Of a stretch of DNA of 64,000 bases, positions 58,835 through 64,000 are shown one piece after another (position 1 is the stretch's first letter; each line of letters opens with the position of its first letter). The stretch spans positions 21,422 to 85,421 of the forward strand of contig JAUCQB010000254.1 in NCBI GenBank assembly GCA_030372985.1. Reading direction: 5' to 3'. The notes beneath the pieces are model-generated. The model saw nothing but the letters and a program-made list of their open reading frames with translations, was not told the origin of the DNA and ran no database searches. Both the position numbers and the translations under genes were made by a program. Origin of the DNA: Phycisphaerae bacterium (GTDB taxonomy: Bacteria; Planctomycetota; Phycisphaerae; UBA1845; PWPN01).

Positions 58835-59575
58835 CTATAGCCCGGCGGTCTTGTTTTCGACCGCATCCAGCCGGCGGCGGAGTTCGGCCAGCTCTTCGTG
58901 AAGCTCGGCCATCTCCTCTTGAAGGGCGTCGATCTCCTGTCGAAGGGCGGCTGACACGTCAGCCGTCACGGGCTGAGCGGCAGGACTCGGCGAGGGCCTC
59001 GGAATCGCCGGGGCCGGGCGATCGGCCGGTGCGGCCGCGGTCGGCGGGGCCTCATCATCGGGATAGAGCAAGTGTGTATAGCGGACCGCCGACTGGCCGG
59101 GCTCGCGGGGCATCGCGGCCACCAGCGGCGGATCGGCCTCCCCCTTGCCCAGCGAGTTGAGGGCCGTCATCAGGGTATCGAGGCTTTCAAACTCGAACAT
59201 GCGGGCACATCGCGAGCGCAGTTCGCCCGGCGTCTGCGGCCCGCGGAGCAGCAGCTCGGTCATGATCGCCTGCTGCCGGCGGCTCCAGCCGAACGCCGCC
59301 TCGACGTCATGTCGATACCGTTGCGTGCGGGCGCCGGGGGCCGGCAGCACCAGCGTGACCAGGTTGCGTGCCCGAAGCGCCTCCAGCGTCTGCAGCACGC
59401 TCTCTTCGTCGAGCTTCATCTCCGGGTCACGGTTGTTCTTCTGATTGCAGCCGGCGACGATCGCGTTGGCCGTCATCGGGTAGTACTCGGGCTGAGTGAG
59501 CGATTTCTCCATCAGCACACCCAACACGCGACGTTCAAGCGCATCCAGCATCAAACTCACGGCATCGGTCTCCAT
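58835..59575 (-). CDS. yceH: YceH family protein (DUF480)
   Basis: This 246-residue protein has the tandem winged-helix core of DUF480: LDALERRVLGVLMEKSLTQPEYYPMT, ANAIVAGCNQKNNRDPEM, and the second half SRRQQAIMTELLLRGPQTPGELRSR. A Pro/Ala-rich linker leads to a C-terminal coiled coil (LRQEIDALQEEMAELHEELA). The coiled-coil tail is longer than in the E. coli protein. Function is not established. Its stop abuts the stop of the convergent PIN toxin gene. Confidence 0.92.
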   Translation of the reverse strand: METDAVSLMLDALERRVLGVLMEKSLTQPEYYPMTANAIVAGCNQKNNRDPEMKLDEESVLQTLEALRARNLVTLVLPAPGARTQRYRHDVEAAFGWSRRQQAIMTELLLRGPQTPGELRSRCARMFEFESLDTLMTALNSLGKGEADPPLVAAMPREPGQSAVRYTHLLYPDDEAPPTAAAPADRPAPAIPRPSPSPAAQPVTADVSAALRQEIDALQEEMAELHEELAELRRRLDAVENKTAGL

Positions 59576-59581
59576 CTTGCC

Positions 59582-59634
59582 AGGCTTCTAGGCGTCTAGA
59601 CCTCCAGGCACTTAGACCTCCAGACCGTTAGGCC
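59582..59634. repeat. short-period tract of CTAGACCTCCAG words
   Basis: TTCTAGGCGTCTAGACCTCC / AGGCACTTAGACCTCC / AGACCGTTAGG in imperfect tandem, just before the yceH-like start. A related tract with TGTCTAAAGGTCTATCGG lies at 59694-59720 across the stop codon of the next gene. Confidence 0.55.
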
Positions 59635-59693
59635 ATGCCGAACGCATGGCCGGCCCCAGGCTGACGAGCGACAAGCGGCCAGGATCCTTCCTG

Positions 59694-59720
59694 AAGGCCT
59701 AGATGTCTAAAGGTCTATCG
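59694..59720. repeat. short-period tract over a stop codon
   Basis: GGCCTAGATGTCTAAAGGTCTATCGG-type words cover the 3' end of the Mpo1-like gene, whose TAG stop (59699-59701, minus strand) is in the tract. Confidence 0.45.
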
Positions 59721-60010
59721 GTCTTTTCCCCGTACTTCGGTGACACGGCGACATACGGCCGACCCAGCCGCTTCTTCACCAGAATCAACTCCCCCATATC
59801 ATTGCCTTCGATCAGGTGGCCGATCCATTGCAGCAGGTAGCCCACAATCAGCAGGCCCGCCGGCCGCCACCACAAGTCCCACCGCCACTGCCACAGCTGA
59901 ACGACGGCCAGGGCCGCCGCGGCAACCGTCAACGGAATGCCCACCAGGTGAAGCAGCAGCGACGCCGGATGCTGATGTCGCTCAAACCAGTTGGAGAGCC
60001 ATTGAGGCAT
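59699..60010 (-). CDS. Mpo1-like (DUF962) membrane protein
   Basis: This 103-residue protein has two membrane helices. It opens WLSNWFERHQHPASLLLHLVGIPL, the HxxNxxxHxxGiPL-type signature of Mpo1/YGL010w-like proteins, and continues to VGYLLQWIGHLIEGND. Yeast Mpo1 is an alpha-dioxygenase acting on 2-hydroxy fatty acids with iron-binding histidines. The His residues are partly kept here (H12, H22, H68), but the bacterial function is untested. The start at 60010 (MPQWLSN) is chosen because the motif should be near the N-terminus. Confidence 0.7.
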   Translation of the reverse strand: MPQWLSNWFERHQHPASLLLHLVGIPLTVAAAALAVVQLWQWRWDLWWRPAGLLIVGYLLQWIGHLIEGNDMGELILVKKRLGRPYVAVSPKYGEKTDRPLDI

Positions 60011-60318
60011 GCGTCTGACGTCGTCCTTGTGTTGCCACCGGGTCGTCCATTGTCGTCGGTGGTGATTATATCCGTGCGGCGGCTCTTTCAGAACCCCAGG
60101 CGCTTGCCACGGCGAAGCGTGTCGTAGCCGGGTACGCGCGGGGCCCGCTCGGCCGGCAACGCGTTCCGGAAAACGCGCCACGGGACCTGTCCTCCTGGTG
60201 TTCAAACGTCCGGCCGGCCGCTCGGAGCCCTGCGAAGACCCATGGACTAAGCAGGGCGGAGACCTGCCGACACCCTTGGTGTCATTGGTTTGCGAAGAGG
60301 CGGGGAGAAACGACCGTG
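60011..60318. other. intergenic region
   Basis: The 308 bases contain a partial copy of the CTCTTTCAGAACC repeat near 60085-60098, and the word GGCGGAGACCTGCCG near 60257, also partly present at 37180-37193. I see no gene or terminator. Confidence 0.35.
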
Positions 60319-60753
60319 TCAGCCGATCAGCGCAGGCGCGCGTTCGCGTCGTCGTCGGGCCGCGGACCAGCGGAGCACAAACCCGTCCAGGGCCATCAGC
60401 ATGCACGCCTCGCCCCACCGGCGGTCGGCGTCGCGAAGGCTGGTCGTCGAGCGCACGCCCCCGCTGGAGCCGACGCGCGGTATCCAGCATTGGGAGGTAC
60501 ACTCCAGCCGATCGATGCCCTCGACGGAAAAGGAGATGGTCACCCGGCTGCCGTCGGGCGCGGCGAACTGAAAGGAGCGGCGATCCGGCACGATGTCGCC
60601 GATGCGAACCTTCATCCGGTGTTGCGCGACGAAGTGAGCGACGGACCCGAACGCCGACGCGAACGCCTGGCGGGCATAGCGATCGAAGCAGGAGAACGCC
60701 TCGCGGAATCGCGCCGCCAGCACCTCGGTACGGTCATGTCCCGTGAATGCCAT
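60319..60753 (-). CDS. hypothetical protein
   Basis: This 144-residue protein has no recognised domain. The N-terminal half is helical with FSCFDRYARQAFASAFGSVAHFV, the middle has a beta-like ISFSVEGIDRLEC, and the C-terminus is Arg-rich. A purine-rich GGGGGAAAG lies immediately upstream of the ATG. It is isolated between repeat-rich gaps. Confidence 0.5.
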   Translation of the reverse strand: MAFTGHDRTEVLAARFREAFSCFDRYARQAFASAFGSVAHFVAQHRMKVRIGDIVPDRRSFQFAAPDGSRVTISFSVEGIDRLECTSQCWIPRVGSSGGVRSTTSLRDADRRWGEACMLMALDGFVLRWSAARRRRERAPALIG

Positions 60754-60845
60754 CTTTCCCCCACAGGCGCGGTCCGCCCGCCCACCCGCCGGCGCAACAC
60801 CTGATGTTCAGTGCCGACAAGACCCCCAACGCAGGGCCAATGCAA

Positions 60846-61023
60846 AACATAAGATATAACCCGCGGCGGACCCAACCGGCCGCGTCGCCTTATGGGTCCT
60901 CCGCCCGCAGGCCCGCCCCCCGCCACCTCACCAACGGACCACCAGGCTAACAGACCAACAGTCCAATAGACCAATAGACTAACAGACCAGCAGCTTCGGT
61001 AGGGCGTGCTCCGCACGCCGTTT
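60846..61023. repeat. long imperfect duplication, copy A
   Basis: About 178 bases shared with 63848-63977 in the same orientation: both open AACATAAGATA, contain GCCCGCAGGCCCGCCCCCCG and CCACCTCACCAAC, and end in CAGCTTCGGTAGGGCGTGCT. Copy A has about 50 extra bases of CTAACAGACCAACAGTCCAA-type tandem words. It contains the GGCGTGC/GCACGCC hairpin (61003-61019). Confidence 0.75.
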
Positions 61024-61100
61024 TGATATCACGATATTAAGATATCTGGTATTTGATATTACGGACAGTCACGAATGGCACTGCCGTCGCAAGCAGCGTT

Positions 61101-61424
61101 CTACCAGCCACTTAGGGCTGTTGCAGGCTGACGTCGCAACTGCCGGCGGGGCCGTTGCATCAGCGGGTAGCGATGGCGGCGCCGCTGGAGCACTCGCGGC
61201 TTGATGCGCCCAGGGCGGTTGGCCACCTCGTCGGCCGCAATCAGTTCCAGCGTGGACCGCCACAGCTTGGCGTGCATCACGCCGCAGGACTTGCTGTTGG
61301 GCAGCACGTCGGGGACGGTGTCCACCGGGAAGAACAGCTTCAGCGACTCGTCGATCAGGTCGCCAAGGGCCATGTCGGCCACACTGGGAACGGGAACGAC
61401 GGGGGCTTCGGGCATGAACCGCAT
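61101..61424 (-). pseudogene. short ORF with transposase-like C-terminal tail
   Basis: The predicted 107-residue product ends in NRPGRIKPRVLQRRRHRYPL followed by MQRPRRQL. That resembles the C-terminal PGRxxPR...KRRxxxYPLM...PR tail of IS4-type DDE transposases as I remember them. The upstream part (residues 1-45) does not look like a transposase catalytic domain, so this is either a decayed fragment fused to other sequence or a chance resemblance. It lies in a repeat-rich area and has no close partner gene. Confidence 0.35.
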
Positions 61425-61679
61425 TGTGGGAAGGCCGTCTCGCGGTTGTCAACGGGTGGCAGAAAATGGCTTGCGATCCGACTTGACTCCAGCACCCCGT
61501 TTGGAGGATAATAAAGCCGCATGGTGGGGTGGCACGGTGGTCTGATCTGACCGCCACAATTCTGAATGGCAGTAGGGACGAGAGAGACGTCGAAAGGCGT
61601 GCTCTCGTTGCTCATATGTAGGCCGCACGCGTGGCCGGGGAGCCTGCCAAGGCTCGCACAGCGAGAAGAGAGGATCGCG

Positions 61680-62210
61680 ATGGGTATTCTCAACAAACTG
61701 TTCGGTGGGGCCGACGGGATTCGTGAGACGATAGTCGAATCGTATGTGAAGCACAGAGAGCTTGCCGAGTCGGGGATGATTCCGTCTTCGGATGACCCAC
61801 ACAGAACGGGCCTCTATGGTGCCCTGGCAAGCCGATATAAGGCTCGGGCAACGTGGGGCTCGGCCGGCGTCCCGTCCTCGGAGACCGTCATATGGGCAGA
61901 TTTAGCACCCTTCGTGGCCATGCCGGAACCTCTTGCGGTCCAAGCTCTTGCCGAGTACGTCGTTTATCAGGAGATGCCGGATCAGGCTATGACCACCACG
62001 CTCACATGGCGCATAGAGCTTGCGCTCATGAAGATGGAGGATATCTCGCTAAAACAAATGGCAGTGATGGGACTAGCCAATAAGGTCGCGTGGTCATCCC
62101 TGATAAGCGACTTCGTAAAACAAGACCTCATGAAGGCGCTCGAACCCTCCGCTGATTCGACTGAGAGCTCATCTACACACAGAGCCGAAGGTGGCGATCC
62201 AGACTTATGA
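61680..62210 (+). CDS. hypothetical protein
   Basis: This 176-residue acidic protein starts MGILNKLFGGADGIRETIVE and is mainly alpha-helical. It lacks a signal peptide or membrane span, and its Ser/Thr-rich tail is probably disordered. AGAGGA lies about 6 bases before the ATG. I recognise no family; its neighbours are intergenic repeats and a glycerol dehydrogenase gene on the other strand. Confidence 0.6.
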   Translation: MGILNKLFGGADGIRETIVESYVKHRELAESGMIPSSDDPHRTGLYGALASRYKARATWGSAGVPSSETVIWADLAPFVAMPEPLAVQALAEYVVYQEMPDQAMTTTLTWRIELALMKMEDISLKQMAVMGLANKVAWSSLISDFVKQDLMKALEPSADSTESSSTHRAEGGDPDL

Positions 62211-62662
62211 CCTTATCAACTGCGTCGTGTCCAGGGTCACCAAGCACGGAACTCACGCTGGGGCGAAACGAGAGCGGAAAACGGACCAGGTTCGATTTCG
62301 GCGATCCCTCTGGAACTCTGGCATCCTCGTTCCAGACCAGCGGCCGTTTCCGGAACAGCCATCGTGTTACCTCCACGTGAAAGCAGCCGGAGACGCTGCG
62401 CTCTTTGAAAAGTGAACAGCGAACAGCATTGGGCACTCAGTAATCAGCCGGATGCCGAGTCATTTTACCCTCGCACGGCTGACGGCCGACCGCTGATCGC
62501 TGAGAGCCCCCTTTACGAAACGAACCCAATCGACGAAACGCTGCAACCACGTGCCCTGCAAGAGGTTGTGGTAGAAGAGCCGCGAATCTCACAAGGCCGA
62601 ATTGGCCTCATTTGAGCCGCAATGTGCACCAGAATGCGCTCGATCAGCGGCATCCGCGCGAT
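62211..62662. other. intergenic region with a GCTGA-type tract
   Basis: This 452-base gap between the hypothetical gene and gldA (converging) has a short tract GCTGACGGCCGACCGCTGAT near 62477-62508 that resembles the GCTGA-word tract at 2070. I find no convincing gene; short open frames lack a start signal and resemble no protein. Confidence 0.4.
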
Positions 62663-63781
62663 CTAGAGACCCCCTGGCCGGTGGGATGTTCTGCCGGCTT
62701 TTCTGGCCTGGCCGATGGCGTCGGCCGCGAGCAGGGCGTTGAGGACTTTGTCCGGGGTGATGACGCCGGCCTCGTGATGGACGGGCTGTTCGGGAGCGCA
62801 GGTCTTTTGGGCCACCAGCATCAGCTTTTCACGGCCGGCCTGGCCCAGACCGATGTCCGCAAGCGTGGTCGGCAGGCCGACGTCCTGGCAGAAGGAGAAG
62901 ACGGTTTCGGATTCCTCTGCTGATGCGTCTGCAAGTTGGAGCCCGGCCAGAACGCCGAAGGCGACTTTCTCGCCGTGGTAGAACGAATGCGTTTCCGCCA
63001 ATGCGGTGAGACCATTGTGAATGGAATGGGCGGCCGCCAATCCGGCGCTCTCAAACCCGAGTCCGGAGAGAAGGATATTCGCCTCGACAATGTGCTCCAG
63101 GGCCGGCGTGATCATGTGCCGCTCACTGGCGAGTTTGGCGGCCAGGCCATGGGCGAGCAGCGTTTCATAGCAGAGCCTGGCGATGTGCAGCCCCGCCATG
63201 GTGCTGTACCCGCCGCACTCGTTCGGCGAATGGGTGCGGTCGCAGGACCGGGCTTCGAACCAGGTGGACAGGGCGTCGCCCATCCCGGCCACCAGGAAGC
63301 GCGTCGGCGCCGCTGCGATGATCCCCACGTCAACCAGTACCGCCGGCGGGTTCGTCTTCTGATAGCAGACGGACTCGAACGTCCCATCCTGCGAGTAGAT
63401 CACGGCGCAGCCGCTGCACGGTGCATCGGTCGAGGCGATGGTGGGGACGACGATCACAGGTATGCCCGCCCGGTCGGCGACGATTTTGGCGGTGTCAATG
63501 GTCTTTCCTCCGCCCATGCCGACGAGAACATCCACCTTCCTTTGCAGGACGACGGCGGACAGCCGGGCCAACTCATTCTCGCAACACTCGCCGTTGAATG
63601 ATTCGATCGGGATGTCCCGGGCCTGCAAGTCGATGCCGCATCCGGGAAGGATCTTCTCTTTCACCGAGGGCGAGGCCAAAACAAGCCCCTGTTTGCCGAG
63701 CAAGTCCATCAGTGCGGGCAATTCGGCGATCGCACCCACTCCTTGAATGTACTTTCCGGGAAAAACGGCCTTGTTGTACAT
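62663..63781 (-). CDS. gldA: glycerol dehydrogenase
   Basis: GldA oxidises glycerol to dihydroxyacetone with NAD and a zinc ion. The 372-residue product is an iron-containing/GldA-family alcohol dehydrogenase with VGMGGGKTIDTAKIVAD (NAD binding), STDAPCSGCAVIY, the metal Asp in GMGDALSTWFEA, and His ligands in AAHSIHNGLTAL and YHGEKVAFGV. Length fits (about 365). A GGGAG lies 8 bases before the ATG. sn-glycerol-1-phosphate dehydrogenase is the nearest alternative, but DALSTWFEARSC is GldA-like. Confidence 0.92.
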   Translation of the reverse strand: MYNKAVFPGKYIQGVGAIAELPALMDLLGKQGLVLASPSVKEKILPGCGIDLQARDIPIESFNGECCENELARLSAVVLQRKVDVLVGMGGGKTIDTAKIVADRAGIPVIVVPTIASTDAPCSGCAVIYSQDGTFESVCYQKTNPPAVLVDVGIIAAAPTRFLVAGMGDALSTWFEARSCDRTHSPNECGGYSTMAGLHIARLCYETLLAHGLAAKLASERHMITPALEHIVEANILLSGLGFESAGLAAAHSIHNGLTALAETHSFYHGEKVAFGVLAGLQLADASAEESETVFSFCQDVGLPTTLADIGLGQAGREKLMLVAQKTCAPEQPVHHEAGVITPDKVLNALLAADAIGQARKAGRTSHRPGGL

Positions 63782-63847
63782 GTGGAGCTCCCGTATCCCG
63801 GGTTTCCGGCATCACCCGGCCGGGTCATGGCGCCGGGCGCCGTTCGG

Positions 63848-63977
63848 AACATAAGATACGACTCGCGGCGGACCCCACCGGCCGCGTCATGTTACGGGTC
63901 CTCTGCCCGCAGGCCCGCCCCCCGCCACCTCACCAACAGACCAACAGCTTCGGTAGGGCGTGCTCCGCACGCCGTTT
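63848..63977. repeat. long imperfect duplication, copy B
   Basis: About 130 bases sharing the opening, middle and 33-base end of copy A (60846-61023), without its extra tandem words. It carries the GGCGTGC/GCACGCC hairpin at 63957-63973. It lies upstream of gldA in the gap at the end of the window. Confidence 0.75.
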
Positions 63978-64000
63978 CTGTTATCAGGGACAGTCAGCTA

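Noticed and set aside
62412..62615. short plus-strand open frame in the gap before gldA
   Set aside because: No ribosome-binding site or domain; it includes a GCTGA-word repeat tract.

Overview
The window is a GC-rich bacterial chromosome segment, most likely from the phylum Planctomycetota and perhaps the class Phycisphaerae. This is inferred from gene content: a membrane protein ending in the CVTCGYNLTGN...CPECG zinc ribbon common in that group, a secreted protein with paired dockerin-like DxDGDxxVDxxD repeats, a DUF1844 protein, pilin-type C-terminal domains fused to a large secreted protein, and many palindromic intergenic repeats. No rRNA, tRNA or CRISPR array was recognised. The left end cuts a gene; the right end is intergenic.

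Layout. 1-4120 (minus strand): a MoxR ATPase, DUF58, BatD-like lipoprotein and BatA-type VWA operon; batA runs off the left edge. 4244-6280: tsaB diverges from a sigma-70 family factor. 6639-8426: an oxidative-stress cluster of a Fur/PerR-type regulator with an operator-like palindrome, ferritin and 2-Cys peroxiredoxin. 8629-16103: hemL diverges from a replication block dnaA, dnaN, dciA (DUF721), gyrB without recF; the dnaA-dnaN gap may be part of the origin. 16294-24709: M16 protease, a small membrane protein, NAD-dependent epimerase, MarR regulator, a Tyr/Pro-rich exported protein with a clear terminator, a leaderless 78-residue protein, a Tat-exported protein and a zinc-ribbon membrane protein. 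24740-32000: B12-binding radical SAM, NUDIX, HAD, a Na+/H+ antiporter fused to RCK-like and PTS EIIA domains, and Nif3. 32233-38741: an 871-residue secreted fusion, PqqD-like protein, NrnA-type DHH phosphoesterase, arsenate reductase and NCS1 permease. 38742-39890: a BrnT/BrnA-like toxin-antitoxin pair beside a 152-bp MITE. 39894-48393: aroB, rhomboid-TPR, DUF1844, the dockerin protein, a possible BshC-like protein with a GT2 glycosyltransferase, and a WbsX-like protein. 48865-53448: a divergent GrpE and a lidless Hsp70, translationally coupled, then a TPR lipoprotein and a PAP2 lipoprotein. 53617-63781: HD-GYP, dxs and ispA, an antitoxin/PIN pair, YceH, small hypothetical genes and glycerol dehydrogenase.

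The features I find most worth a second look are the compact GrpE-Hsp70 pair, the toxin-antitoxin island bracketed by direct repeats and containing the MITE, and the intergenic repeat population. The repeats include an array of seven palindromes with different arms, a three-copy element with compensatory stem changes, and short-period tracts that lie on or beside stop codons. All functions are inferred by reading the sequence; no database search was run.
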